A stretch of 64,000 bases of DNA from Dolomedes plantarius. Taxonomy: Eukaryota > Arthropoda > Arachnida > Araneae > Dolomedidae. The stretch lies in the NCBI GenBank assembly GCA_907164885.2, contig OU015490.1, forward strand, positions 204,109,661 to 204,173,660, read 5' to 3'. The position numbers were made by a program, and so were the translations under genes. The notes under the pieces were generated by a model. It did not search any database, had not been told where the DNA came from, and saw only the letters and a program-made list of their open reading frames with translations. Of the stretch, positions 1-12,509 are shown one piece after another. The stretch's first letter is position 1. Each line of letters opens with the position of its first letter.

Positions 1-2061
1 ATCGTGAAAAACATGTTAAAAATTTTTTTATGTTTTACCATAACTTCTTTGATTTTTGAAGAAACTCATCTCTGTATATGTTTCATCAAGTATCAAATAT
101 TAAACATACCATATCTGCTTACTATCTTGTAAGCTATCTCACATTTTACTTCTGTGAAGTGTCAGTTATCTGTATTCAAAACTTATTCAGTCCAGTAATA
201 TGTGTTATAAACTTTTTGATGTGCAGTATTATAATAGTTAATTACTTTAAACTTAAAAAATTGCATGAAATTTAGATTCTGCCATATGTATTCAAATTTC
301 AAAATTGTTCAAGGGTTCTGTTCTTTATTCCAATTTTATTTTTTAAATAAAAGGTTGTTTTACCCTTTCTTTTTTAATAATTTGAAGATATTACAGATAA
401 TTGACACTCACACTTAAATGTTTACTCATATCTTTATATTTTATAATAATTGATTTTAACTGTTCTGAGAATCCTGTTGGAGAGAATCACCTTCCGCATC
501 AATGAGTGCTCCTGATCCTTGTGCCTGACCAATGTATCCGTTGCCAAAAAGAGCACCTTGCCAAGGTCAATTCCAATTCCATTCTGGCTCTGAAAATGTA
601 TACTCCCATTCCTAATGCTCTTCACGTTACCAAAGGTCTTGTTCATTATCCATTTGCCAATTGCTGCCGGCAAGATATTGCCTGTGCCTAGTATATCTCA
701 ACCAATGCCTTGACCTATCCGTATATTTCCTTTAGTCAACTATATGCCTTCAACTGAAGCTCAATAGGTATTGCATTTATTTTATTTAAAGCAGCAAGGT
801 TTTTATTTTCGCTTACATGATGGATTTGTAAAATTAAAATGCTTTGACGATGCTACACAAACAGCTGTCTTTGCATCTATGAAGAAAAATCATGTTCTAT
901 AAACAAAGACTATTATGTAAGCTTCAAGATAAAGCATTTAACAAGTAGTTTAACTAGTTTGATTTGCATGATTTTATCATAATCAAAATTTATGCGTTTT
1001 TAATGAAAAAACATGTGGTTCAGGAGAAAAGTAGACAATATATTGTATAAAAATTTTAATTCAAAAAAAAAAATTTAATATTACAATGTAAAATAAAAGA
1101 AATCTAAATTTCATATTAAAGTAATTATTCCTAATGCTTAGTATAAGTACAAAGGTATTAAATTCTTATACATTTCTAAAAAATTATGATAATACCCTGT
1201 ATACTTTGTAATTAGCCCAGCTTAAACTTTTAAATTCTGGTATCTTGTTACAAAGCATTATGTCAACTAAAACTTTAATAAAGCAGTATTGAAAACTAGC
1301 TATTAAAATAATGGGAAATTTCTATCTGTAGACATTGGGTTTAAAAACATTTGGTTTTTTTGTTTAATTTATTCCTTCCTTTCAGCACTACCTTTGAAGT
1401 CCTTATTTCCAGGAACTGTAAAGTTGGAACATTTATTATACATATTCTTGATAACAACAACTCTTTTAGAATAGATTTTTGAAAATCACGCCTCATGTTG
1501 TATTATTAATTTTAGATTAGTTATTTTCGGTATTAAAATATGTAACTTGATGGGAAAGCTTAAATGATTTTTTAAAAACTACAAAAGCTTTACTGTTTAG
1601 TTTGGAATTTGTCTATAATTTTCTACAAAATTTAACAAAATATTTTTGGTATAGTAGTTTGCCTTTCTAAAATATATGGATACACATGTGTTGTTGCTTA
1701 TGTTACTGTTATATTCTGGAGACAATAATGTCAATTTGAAAATGTTTTTGGATTGAAAAAGCACTTTAAATAGTTAATTAAAAACTGTTCTTTGTGAAAT
1801 GAACTTACTTATAATAACATAACTTAACCGATTCTTTGGGAATGAGGTCTGTTAAAATATTTTAATTTTGCAGTAATGTACTTATAAGCAAACACAAGTT
1901 AAACATATATAAATCAAATTAGTTTTTGAAAGAATTTTTGGAAGAAATATCCAAATAAAATCTTATCGAACTCAGTGCATCATTTCTAATGACATTGCTT
2001 TGATAGAACTCCTTTTGTTTTCTTATAAATAAAATTTATTAAACCACTAAACTCATTTTAG
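1..2061. other. Non-coding, AT-rich; probably intron of the SR gene
   Basis: No exon was recognised here. The first recognisable exon (2062) opens in the middle of an RRM fold after a pyrimidine-rich tract and AG, so this stretch is inferred to be the preceding intron, with the RRM N-terminus (RNP2 and RNP1 motifs) upstream of the window. A short open frame on the minus strand (434-673) is not recognisable and is treated as noise. Confidence 0.6.
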
Positions 2062-2148
2062 GATGCAATCAAGTATGAAAATGGACGAGAGATCAGAGGG
2101 CAAAGTATTGTAGTAGAATGGGCCCGAGGACCATCATATCGTTCTGGG
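2062..2148 (+). CDS. SR gene exon: C-terminal end of the RRM
   Basis: This 87-nt, phase-0 exon begins after ...TTTTAG and ends at GGG|GTAAGT. It encodes 29 residues covering the last RRM helix and strand (DAIKYENG ... IVVEWARGP). Confidence 0.88.
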
Positions 2149-3992
2149 GTAAGTATTGAATTTCATCTATTCAGAATTCAATTGTTTGTTGCATCATGTA
2201 ACATTTACACAGCCGTTTTGCATACTAATCTGAAAAACTTTTTGTTACAGCGAGAAAGTTATGGTCGATCATCAAGACAGGTAATTAACTGTTCTTTTGT
2301 CAGTGTCTGTATTTTTAATTTTAATTTTTTATGTTCTTGTGAAACTGTCCAAAATATATAATTAATTGACACAATTTTACGTGAAATGTTCTTTCAAGTG
2401 TTTTTTCTTTAAAAAAAAATATACCTGTTACATAATCTCTTGCTCAAAAGCTGTTTTTCTGCATATTCTATAAATTTTAACATGTTCTGTCATGATATAT
2501 TGTTGGTAATAAAGGAATTTTTAATTTTTTTTACATAACATTCATGTAATAGCTATTCATTCTCCCCCCCCCCCCCCCATGGAAGACATGCAAATTTATG
2601 TAAGTACTGTATTAAAACTTAGTGTGTTAAGTTCCACCATGTTTTAAAACAGTTTTTTTAAAAGCCCAAAATCTTTCAATGTATAACTAGCTTGTAGGCT
2701 CTTCCTTCCAGCCAAATTATTCTTTCATTCCATTTACATTATGTCTGATGAAACAGAAATTAATATTTAAGAATATCCTCAACAGGAAAATGTCTTATTT
2801 GGAAGGTAATAAAGGAGGTTAATAACAATCTAGTACAGTAGTGTGCAAACTGTGGGTCTCGACCCACAGAGGTGTCGTGAAAAAAATTGAGGGGTAGCAG
2901 ATAGTTTGAAGTAAATTTAGATCATACTGAATTACTTAATTAAAAAACATGTTTTACACTTTCTATATTTTTATATTTTCATTTGTATTTTAAATAAGTT
3001 CCAAATATAGGATATTATTAAATGAGGTGTCAAACAGCCTTATAAGGCTAAATTGCTTCCATTCACTTTTACTTTTATGTGCAAAACTGGGTTTTCAAAA
3101 TGAGTAGCTATAAATACCAAACTACGATGATATGAGAGTAGCATTCCCATTATTATTATTTTATTTTTTTTTCTAGTTTAGTTTTATATAGATGAATGGC
3201 ATTTATAATTTTCAATGTTTTGATACGAAGTTTATTTTTTTAATTTTTTATTTTTGTTAGTTTTTATGTAAATGAAATACATATTAATACTTAAATATGA
3301 AGTTTTAGTCACATGAGATTTGGCAAAAAACAAATGTAGATGGTGAGGAAGACCCTTTTTTTTATTGTTATGCAAAGTGTATGTACCTAAAATCTACAGT
3401 TAATTGATTTTTCAAATAGCTTCTCAAAATTTGCGAATTTTGTTTTTGTATCCTTTTGTTAACATTTCCTACTTTTTTAAAAAATTTGCTATTGCCAATA
3501 AATTTTCATTGGGGTCACGTGATTTTTTATTTAAAATAGGTCACGGTAGAAAAAAGTTTGTGCACCACTGATCTAATATGCAATATTCATTAAAATACTT
3601 CCACAGATTACATTAACTTCTTACATGGAGTGCAAGGAAACTAAAAAGTTTGACTTTGTAATGCTGCACTGATAACAAAATATAAATTTTAAACTTGGAA
3701 AGACTTGATATGCAGAAATTTGTGTAATACATTTTATATGTTTATAGAACACTTTGATGTTTTAATGTATAGATATAGTTGGGGTTAATAATAAAGATTT
3801 GTAATGAAGATTCCATCATTTAGTCATCTAAATTTCTCTCGATAAATGAAGTTAAATCTCGACAAGTTAGCAGGGTTTTTTTTTCTCCCCTAACTAATCA
3901 AAATGTATCCTGTTTTACACTCCTTTCTCTTTGAACTCTGTAACTTTAAAAGAATTTGCTTAGACACATGAAAGTTATAATTTACTATCTGT

Positions 3993-4059
<67 letters not shown>

Positions 4060-7000
4060 GAGAAACGGGTACTTCACGCATGAATAACTTTAACTGTGTA
4101 GAGGAGAATAAATATGACAGCGTAGACGTAGCCAGAGTGGTAATACTTCTAACAGACCGGTACATGGATGGATTCACACTTTTGTAGACGTGGCGGTGGA
4201 CACATTCGAGGAAAGAGCAGGAATACACACACACTTGAGAAAAGAACAGAAACACGTTGAACAGTTAAATTATTTTATTCCATGGAATTAAACTTCAAGA
4301 CGGGGGCATTGAAGACGTGTACACAATATGAATTGGCCCAAACTGACACTGGCGACATGGACGCAACAAGCTAGGCACCGGACTCTGTCGAGGCTTGAGT
4401 ATCGAACACGATTACATCCTAATGTAGTTGAGAGCAGCATGCGGACAGCAGAGCAAAAGGAAATAATGAAGCAGCACCAAGGAAGTAGAGACAGCAAAAA
4501 CCTCTGTGTCACCTTTTATGCTGAGTAACTTCTGATTTTGCTGATAAGCTTAGAATTCTTTTAATTGGTTGACCCGATCATGTATTTCTTCGAAAGGGGA
4601 TCGAGATCACGGAAGTCTAAAAATAACTTTCCCGTCCATGCATTACAGAGAATATTAGGTTATTTTGATTTTCGCTTTTGTTTTGGAAATTGGGCTGGCT
4701 TTATTTAGGAAAAATTAGAATACACATTAGATATAGGACAATTAATATTAGTGGGGCGTTATTTTTATATATATTTATGACTCATTTTATTGTTCATAAA
4801 AATTGAAATAAGAGGATAGAACAAATTATAAAAAAAGTGCAGAGTGTAGAAATATATGAATTTGAATAATTTGGTATAGTTCAATAATTGTTTTCTTGGA
4901 AGATTTGTGTAGAGGAATATATTTATCCTGCATATAGGAGTTAAATAAACCAATTTGTTATAAAGTATTTCAGTTGTTCTAATGATATGCTTGTATTTGT
5001 TTTAACTGGTTTTCATTTTTGTTAATTCCATACATCTGGTAATTATGTTATATTTCTTTGTTTCTATATTTAGAGCAGTGAAGAATGCTACAGGTGTCGA
5101 CGTACTGGACATTGGGCAAGAGATTGTCCTGAATTGGAGCGCGATCGGTATTATCCACGTTCAAGGCATCGTTCAAGATCGAGATCAAGGTCACGATCTC
5201 ATCGACGCAGGTACGTTATTTTGCTTATTGTTTGATGTTGTGCATGTTTTAAATTTTAATGTGAAGAGTTAGTCTTCAGTAAATTTTAAATTTTGTTAAG
5301 CACTAAACTTGAATAATATGCCAAGTGTGTGCTTTAATGAGCTGTGAGTTATGATAATACAGTACAACCTCCAAAATCCGGAATTGTTCAGGACATGGCA
5401 ATTCCGGATTTGGGAATTTTCCGGATTTTAGAGGTTTTTAATTAACACTACAAAATTTTAGGAGAAAAAATAAACACACTTAAAAAATATATATAAAATG
5501 GTTTAATTATTAAATAAACCTAAATACAGAACATATAATTATATTATAATTTAAACATTTCAGACGATAATGTCTGTTGCTTTAGTTTCAGCTTATTAGA
5601 AAATATTTTTTCTCGAATCCTATATAATGCCATAATTTCATGTTCCAATATAAAATTCCGGTGTTCTAAGCTTAATATTGTTTTATCTAATGATTTTATC
5701 AGGTCTTCCAATGACATTCTTTTGTTTTCAGGGCATTCTAAATCACTTTGACAGTCGCTGCCTGTATAACCCTTGTTATTTAACACACTATCAATAATTT
5801 GAGAACCGACGATTGGCACATTTTCGTCGATGTCTAAAACTTCCTGTATGTCCGATTTATCCATGTTCCCTTTATTTGCACATACTACTAATTCTTATAT
5901 TTCAGCTTCTTTCCCAGATACTTGAAAGCCTTCAAAATCCCTGCTGTCACTTCCTTGAAAGGAAGTGCATTTTTTTTACCGATCATTTTGGTAGCAACAT
6001 CTATCAGTAAAATGGAAAAGTAAAATTGGCCATTTATTAAAACATTCCGGATTTGGGAGGTTGTACTGTATTTGTAATTTTTGATATTTTCAAAGCTTAG
6101 TGTTATATCTTTGTATTGATTATACACTGCATAAAATTTTTTGCCTAACTGTTTTTATTTTTATATTTTGTAAGACGAAGTGTCACCAGGAGTCGATCTC
6201 GCAGTCGAGATCGGGAACGTCGCAGGAGAAGCTCTTCTGATTATCGTCAGAAAAGCAGAAGTGTAAGTCGTGAGAAAAGAACAAAGGCTAGATCTCCCAG
6301 TGGATCTGTTTCTCCATCAAAATCAGTCTCACGTTCAAGATCAAGGTATGCTTACTTTCAAAGCTTATATGATGTATTAAAGAAAAAATAGTAAAACAAT
6401 TTGTTACTTAAATATCCTTTTTTTTATGGATGATTCATATATTTTATGCAAGACATAGGGATTTAAAATTTGTAATAATTTAATAAAAATTGTTTAAAAT
6501 TCAAGATTTAAAAATTTGTTGAGTTTATATTAGAAACAGTGTTAAAATCTTTGTTTTTAAGGTACAGTTAGTTTATCTTTTTGTTTTATTAACTACTCTT
6601 TTGTGAAAGTTCAAAAAGTGGGAAAAAATAGTAGGAAAATGTATTTATTCTTTACTCCAGTATTTTTTCATAACAAATACTAGAGTTTGTAAGCATTTAG
6701 TGTAATGACAGTTCTACAGGCATATAATTGTTTAAAGAATACCATGAGTCTGTTGGAATTAACAGAAATTTATCACCTATCTTTTATTGTTTTTTAAATT
6801 GAAAGTAAAAGATTACCAAGTGTGTAGCAGGTAATATTGTATAGAATGCAACATAAATTGTTGATTAGTTATGGCGTGAAGCTTTCTGTTTTGTGGTATT
6901 GTGATTATGATTTGAAACCTGTTTCCTTTTGTCTCCAGTTATGAGTTGAAAGGTACTTCTGAAAAGGTAGATTGTGTAAATTAAAGGTAGTATATCGACC

Positions 7001-8687
7001 ATTATTTGTGAGAATAAGGGTGGAGAGCGAACAAATGTCTTAGAAAACTAGTATGACATTTCCCTTTTTCTGTTAAACAAAATTTCTTATATGCTGCTTG
7101 ACTATACTTCTGGGGGGGGGGGAAAGAGGATTGGAAAAAAAAATTTGGAGAAGTTTTTTAGAATGAAATGCCTGAAAATTAAATTTAAAATTTATTATGT
7201 TTAACAGTTTTTATATTACATCTTCATTTATTAGAAGAAACTTTCATTTGACAGTTAAGAAATTACAGCTGTATACAGTAGTACCTTGTAGATTCTTATC
7301 ATATTCCAAAAGTTCAGTGGATTTAATATTTTATAAATTTATCTAAATATCTTTTGTAGAGTTATTTTAAGGATATTTGGTCTAGATTTTATAAGAATGT
7401 TTCATACATCATTATGTTTCTGTAGGTCCCATGGAAAGAGTCGCAGGAAGGAGAAGTCAAAGAAGTCAAAGGTGCGTGCACCTACTAAATCTCGCTCCAG
7501 AAGCCCTTCTGCTGCCAAATCTCATTCCAGAAGTCGTTCTCCGAGTTTCTCTCGGAAAACCAGTAGATCTCCACCCAAGAGCCCTGAAAATGACTATGTA
7601 AGAAAGAGTCCTTATTCTAATAAACTTATAAAAATATTTTATTCTGACTTAGTTTTAACATTATTGATTTTTTCAGTAATGAAATTTTATTATCTAAAAC
7701 AATTTCTTGTTAAATGAATGTTTGCATCTACTCAGGTTTTAAAAAGTGCAAAATAAAGAAATTGTTTAAAGTGTCTTTTTAAAATTCAGTATACTTTCCT
7801 ATTAATTGAAAGTTATGCAGTGCAATTTTTATTAATAGGAAAAATTAAATTAAATTTTTTGTTATTTGATAGTTTATAGTAAAAAAAAAATTAAGTTCTT
7901 GTACTCAAATATATCTGCATGCATAATTTGCTAGGATAAGTTGTATTTTGATCATTTTTCATTAGAAAGCATAAGACTTGAAGAGGGAAGAATATAATAA
8001 TTTCTTTCAGTGTCTCCGGAGAATTTTCCTCTAATTATAAAAAAAAAATTCCATCGGAGGAAAATTCTCTCGATTTACCTATCTCTATACTTCATTATTG
8101 TAGTGAGTATCCTTTCCTCTATCTTTCCTTCCTATAAAGAAAGGAAAAAAAAAGGGGTAAAAGGTTGTTTTTTTAACTTTGTATGGAAAGATTCTTTCAG
8201 AAATTCAGATATATATGTATATTATACAAAGTACAGAATAGTATGTTAATAAGACTTGGTAATATGGCTAAAATTAACCTTATTTCCACCCTCTCCTTTT
8301 CACTACATGAAACTTACTTGGCTTTCTATGCCATATTTTATAGACTTTCCCCCCTTATTTTTAAGGAATGTTTTCACATTGTGTAAGTTTTTGGTCATCT
8401 TAATATTTTATAGCAAAATAGAGCTTTTGTGAAAGATTTTTTTTGGTTCTTTAAAATATATACATATATATGTACGGAACTACCTATTCATTGCTTGTGT
8501 TTGTTAGGATATTTTAATTCAAGTTATAACCTTTATTTTGCAGGAGGATAAACATAAAGTGGAGGAAAATAACAGAAGTGCAAGCCTCAGCCCACGAAAA
8601 AGTAGTAGCAGAAGCCCAAGTAAAGAAAACAATCGGAGCGATGAAAATGAAAGCGATCGTAGTGTCAGTAGAAGCAAATCTCGTTAA
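2062..8687 (+). CDS. SR-family splicing factor: RRM end + CCHC zinc knuckle + RS domain (5' part missing)
   Basis: Six exons join in frame: 2062-2148, 2251-2280, 5074-5210, 6175-6345, 7426-7597 and 8544-8687, giving about 246 codons to a TAA stop. All introns are GT-AG. The first exon encodes the end of an RRM (IVVEWARGP), similar to the VIVEHARGP-type ending of SRSF4/SRSF6/B52. A zinc knuckle of the form C-X2-C-X4-H-X4-C (CYRCRRTGHWARDC) comes next, then a long tail of RS/SR dipeptides. SR proteins bind exonic enhancers through the RRM and recruit spliceosome components through the phosphorylated RS domain, in the nucleus. RRM plus one knuckle plus RS is the layout of SRSF7/9G8 and of plant RSZ proteins, but this RRM ending is closer to the SRSF4/6 group, so the exact orthologue is left open. 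The start codon and most of the RRM lie before the window. Confidence 0.88.
2251..2280 (+). CDS. SR gene micro-exon (30 nt)
   Basis: A 30-nt exon lies between TTTGTTACAG and CAG|GTAATT. It encodes ten residues (RESYGRSSRQ) linking the RRM to the zinc knuckle. It is symmetric (phase 0 on both sides), so skipping it would keep the frame. Confidence 0.8.
2836..3570. mobile_element. Non-autonomous hAT-type element (735 bp) in an SR-gene intron
   Basis: It begins CAGTAGTGTGCAAACT and ends in the reverse complement of CAGTGGTGCACAAACT (13 of 16 matching). The flanks are ATCTAGTA (2828-2835) and ATCTAATA (3571-3578), an 8-bp target duplication with one later change. No transposase frame is visible. 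The size and 8-bp duplication are those of a hAT MITE. Confidence 0.85.
3997..4056. repeat. (AT)n microsatellite
   Basis: An uninterrupted run of about 30 AT repeats, at the left edge of an insertion-like block of different composition. Confidence 0.95.
4057..4530. mobile_element. Unclassified insertion, possibly an antisense solo LTR
   Basis: This block in the SR intron is clearly more GC-rich and CpG-richer than its surroundings. Read on the minus strand it has an AATAAA followed by GT-rich sequence and resembles an LTR. No clean terminal repeat or target duplication could be fixed, so the class and edges are uncertain. Confidence 0.3.
5074..5210 (+). CDS. SR gene exon: CCHC zinc knuckle and start of the RS domain
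   Basis: The exon follows TATATTTAG and ends at GCAG|GTACGT. It holds the knuckle C-X2-C-X4-H-X4-C, then a run of alternating S and R. It ends in phase 2. Confidence 0.88.
5360..6068 (-). mobile_element. Pogo/Tigger-type element, internally deleted (709 bp)
   Basis: The terminal inverted repeats begin CAGTACAACCTCC and match at 24 of 25 positions. TA lies directly outside both ends (5358-5359 and 6069-6070), as for the Tc1/mariner/pogo superfamily. Two minus-strand open frames (5544-5864 and 5888-6127) sit inside and look like acidic, coiled transposase C-terminal remnants. The element lies in the intron between the zinc-knuckle and RS exons. Confidence 0.85.
5544..5864 (-). pseudogene. Remnant of pogo/Tigger transposase C-terminus
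   Basis: A 106-residue frame, acidic at first and then leucine/lysine-rich and helix-forming, lies inside the inverted-repeat element at 5360-6068. No DDE catalytic residues are present. The assignment rests on its position in a pogo-type element; the sequence itself shows no decisive motif. Confidence 0.4.
6175..6345 (+). CDS. SR gene exon: RS domain
   Basis: This 171-nt exon opens after TTTTGTAAG and closes at TCAAG|GTATGC. The predicted product is rich in RSRSRSRD/RRRRSSS and SPS motifs, typical SR-kinase substrates. It restores the frame left by the preceding exon. Confidence 0.85.
7426..7597 (+). CDS. SR gene exon: RS domain, SP-rich part
   Basis: The exon follows TTTCTGTAG and ends at ACTAT|GTAAGA. 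It encodes a lysine/serine-rich stretch followed by repeated SRSPS/RSPPKSP motifs. Reading on past the donor gives a non-RS hydrophobic tail, which supports splicing at 7597. Confidence 0.82.
8019..8071. repeat. Intronic hairpin
   Basis: GAGAATTTTCCTC and its exact reverse complement GAGGAAAATTCTC are separated by an A-rich loop, in the last intron of the SR gene. It may be a short fold-back remnant. No duplication flanks it. Confidence 0.6.
8544..8687 (+). CDS. SR gene terminal coding exon
   Basis: After TATTTTGCAG the frame continues through acidic and RS-rich sequence (SRSPSKENN ... SRSKSR) to a TAA at 8685-8687. Ending in SRSKSR-stop is typical of SR proteins. Confidence 0.87.
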   Translation, partial: EDKHKVEENNRSASLSPRKSSSRSPSKENNRSDENESDRSVSRSKSR

Positions 8688-9311
8688 GGATGCTTGTAGA
8701 TCATATTTCCCATCTCATTATTGTGTACCATCAGGGTTTACTACATGTTAAAGGGGAAAACTGGGTGCTTTGAACACTTTCAGCCTACATTACATTTTCT
8801 AACTATTATTTTTTTTTGTTTTTCATATGAGTTAGTCTGTGCTTATTTGATATTCAACTGTAAAACCTGAAAACAACTGGTTTTAGACTTGTGTTTTTAT
8901 CAAAATAATTTATGTGTTTGTTCATTTCATCATAGTTAACTGTGAAAGATGTTGCTTATTTAATTATTTATCTGGAACTCTTTTTCACCCTAAAAATATC
9001 AAGCAATGTAAAACCTCAAAAATCTGTTCTTGCTTATTAGAAATGGAGATTTTAAAGTATTTGTAAACCATAGAAGTACGTCATTACTATGACCTGTTTA
9101 GTTTGATAAGTTTCCCCCCCCCCCCCCCATCCACTTTTTATACATCTATAAATTGAAGTTTTGTTCATATACCCTTTTCAAGCTAGAGTAATTATAACAC
9201 TGGATTGCAACTTTAATGACATTAATATATCTTTATTTTCTAGAACTTCTGATCTGCTGAATTATTAAAGATGGTTGAAAAATATGTCTAAGTTTTTTTT
9301 TTTTTGTTTTT

Positions 9312-9351
<40 letters not shown>

Positions 9352-10246
9352 TGTCTGTCTGTCTCATCTGTACATTAGCTTGTTCTCACTTCCCTGAGAC
9401 AAAGACACCTCCTAAACATTCTAAAAACATGCAAAATGTTAATGTAAATTCAGCTTTGTGCAAATTTTACATGGACAATTATTAATGTAAATAGTAGTAC
9501 ACACAGCTTAAAAAGTAGTTGTTTTTTCCCCTTCCTTCCTTCTTTCCTTGCACACTAAAAATGAGAAATTGAGGTGAAATCTCTTCAGTTTAAGAATAAA
9601 GTGTAATAATTATGTCTTAAAATAAGGGGGGGGGGGGAACTTTCAAATATGAAAATTAGCTCATGATAAATCCTATTATGAGTTGAATATATTTCATGAC
9701 CATTCTATTATTCTACATAATATTCTACTGATTTAATTGTGCTCATGATGACATGCTATTAGAGTAATTCTTCTGCTTGGCCAAAAGAGGTAAATTATAG
9801 ACAAAAAATGCATTTTATCTCGAGCATACCAATTTTTGGGGTTTTACTGAAATTCACTATTTATAGTCATGGCCTTTTACTAGTTAGTATGTTAACTGTA
9901 AGTTTTGAAATATCTTTCCAAAGCTTTTTTTTTTCTCTTTCTTAGTAAGTATAAATAAAATTCCATAATCACAAAATTTTCAGCATGTATTTTATGTTGT
10001 TAGAATTTAAAATTCAAACTCTGTCAGACTTAAAAGTAGTTCATTCTATTTCAGCTTTCAAACTTGAAAAATATTTGATTGAATTTTTTTTCATTTAATC
10101 ATTTGATTAAGTGAAAATTATATCAACAAATTCTAAATTAAAAGTTCTGATATGTACAAAATTAAACCTGAATTATTCTTTAAATGTTAGATTTTGGTAC
10201 AATAACTTGCCCTGTCATCTTGGTGTATTTATGGAAATAAAATAAA
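8688..10246 (+). other. Probable SR-gene 3' UTR with candidate poly(A) signals
   Basis: This AT-rich sequence after the stop has no coding frame. AATAAA occurs at 9595-9600 and, doubled, at 10236-10246. The end of the transcript cannot be decided from sequence alone. A (GT)n tract at 9315-9350 and poly-C and poly-G runs are included. Confidence 0.45.
9315..9350. repeat. (GT)n microsatellite
   Basis: About 18 GT repeats are followed by CTGTCTGTCTGTCT. Confidence 0.95.
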
Positions 10247-10433
10247 TGGTGTCTTATGACATATTTGTACTGTATAATTTTTTTTAAAAATGTTTTTATG
10301 AATTTTCATTTAGTCATTTTTTATCAATTCATTTTCACTGTTATATTTATAAAAGACTGAAAAATGTCAAATTCACCTTTAAACATCTGTGTTCTTGTTG
10401 TCATGTCTACAAATAGTGCAGAAGAATAAAGTC

Positions 10434-10637
10434 TTAAATAGAGCCATCTGCATAGATAACAGCAGTTGCCTGATCAGATGTCTGTCGGTTGTAGAGGAGT
10501 TCTTGTGGCGACAAAACAAGTTTGAAAAAGGCAGCCACAATGGCTAGACAGTCAAAGATATGTTCTGGAGAAAGCTGGGTTTTTGGACAATTTCTACAGT
10601 TGATAAAGGAGCTTGTGTGGTCAGGGTAGATTTTCAT
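10434..10637 (-). pseudogene. C-terminal fragment of a non-LTR retrotransposon polyprotein
   Basis: The 67-residue frame has C-X2-C ... H-X3-C spacing with the phrase QLSPEHIFDC, followed by a hydrophobic helix and a short end (AVIYADGSI). From memory, this cysteine/histidine tail is typical of the C-terminus of arthropod LINE reverse-transcriptase/RNase H proteins. The rest of the element is not visible to the right. Confidence 0.45.
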
Positions 10638-12325
10638 ACTTTTAAAAGGATTAGTTTTAAGTCTAGCTATTGTAGAAGCAATTTCTCTGGGTCAGTTAAA
10701 GTCCGACATTAGTGGTTTCTTTAGGGACTGGTTGGATAATCTGCACCTGGCCACTGCATTAACATCTGCTAGTGTTATGGAGAAAGATATGCACTAGCCA
10801 TAGAAGGGGGGGGGGGGCATTGCCTCAAAAGAGGTTGGACTTCTATCTGTTGGTCTGTGAAAAGTATTTTATTTCGCTTCTACCACCCAATGGAAATTCC
10901 AATGGAGGTATTCCCCGATCCGTCACGTGGAGACGTGGCCTCTAGGAGTTACAGGCTCCCCTGAAGGAACATGTGGGCCGTATGCTGTAAACATCATTTA
11001 AAAACAAATTTTGTTTCAACCTCTCGGGGGCAATCTGAAAATGTAGCTAACATATTCTCTTTAAGATAGATAATGAAAATATCAAATGTTCTGGGAGTAA
11101 ACTTTGCACATAAATTTGGAAAATTGATTCCAATTTGAAGGAATTGGGTTTACATTTAGGATGCATGTAACAGCCGTGCACAATATATTTCACAATATAT
11201 TATACTTATGGACTTAAAAATGTAATAACAATGTGTTTATAACCAATGCATCTCTAAATTATAGTCACTTTTTAAAAATTGGAACTAAATTTAATATAGT
11301 TTAAAATTACACAAAATACAATTTCAATTTTTGATGCAAAAAATGCTAAATTTTTTTTTTTTTTAAATCACACATTTTTTAATTTATGAGGATTTTTTTA
11401 TCCATAATTTGTGTAAATGAATGGTATTAGTAAGAGTAAGAAATCTGAAAGTGATTGGTTGAATAAATTTTAAAATATATTGCTAGCAAGCACTAAAATC
11501 ACATAACTGAGAAAAACAGCTCTAAAGTTAAAAAAATGTAACAACTACAATTGGGCTACAGTTCAGTCTTAAATTTTGCATCTTAAAATACACCTGGTTC
11601 ATAAATAACACCTACCTTTTCTTCCTGTCTTTATCAATTTAAAGTTTTCTTCATTTTACGGGGTTTTCGAGCTTCATAACTTGTTTAAGAAGCTCGAACA
11701 TTCACATCTTTCACATGTTTATAGACACTCAGATGCAAAACGTAATGTTAAATGCCTTTTGTAAAAGTAAATCTTTGGTATGTTAGCTTCAGGAAGTTTT
11801 TGAGAGACCCTTAAAGTTTTTATTAGTTTAATCTGATGGGTAAAGCAGTATTATTTAGTTCAAGGTTTAATTGCACAAACATACATGTTCATTGCCCTGT
11901 CTGAGTGTTAAATATCAACTTTTAAATCTGTACCGCTTAAGATAAATTCTTTTACAGTTTTATCTAAACTTCAGTTTATTTTCATATGCAGTGCTCACCT
12001 TTCTGTGGTTTGTCAGAGAGTAATTGTTTGGAAACTGGGCCAAAAAAAATGTATTATATGCAAAGTTAACGGGATGCACATGGTTTCACTGTGTCTTATC
12101 ATATATGAGAATGTTACTGAGATAGAATTTCTAGTGCTTACATAGTAATCGGCACGTACCTCAAGGGGAAATATAATTTACCAAATACATTATATGGGGA
12201 TATTTTGGAAGAGGGCTCATACTTTGTTACAAAAGAGAATTTCCAATACACGTTGGGTTAAAACTAAGAGCAAGCATTTTTTTTTGTTACACACAAATAC
12301 ATACAATTGGATATATATATATATA
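10638..12325. other. Non-coding, AT-rich; no gene seen
   Basis: No exon-like open frame or RNA gene is recognisable. A GC-richer patch near 10870-10980 may be an old repeat fragment of unknown class. Confidence 0.5.
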
Positions 12326-12509
12326 CAGTGGCTCCCAAAAGTGTTCGTACACTAAGGATTTTCAATGAAATAGGGGTCTATCCATTAATTAAAATGAATA
12401 TTTCAGAATGGGTATTTAATAATATCTATAATCTATTCTTAACAAAACTACATGAAATATTTTGAAAACATAATAAAATTTTATTTTTAAGAAACCAGTA
12501 ATCAAAAAG

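Noticed and set aside
434..691. Open frames on both strands upstream of the SR exon (e.g. MNKTFGNVKSIRNG on minus)
   Set aside because: No domain, start context or splice pattern was recognised. Frames on both strands over the same bases suggest chance or an old unrecognisable remnant.
3890..4528. Several frames around the AT repeat (3890-4255, 4288-4512, 4328-4528)
   Set aside because: Low complexity (Tyr-Ile runs from AT repeats) or overlapping frames on both strands. Explained better by a GC-richer insertion.
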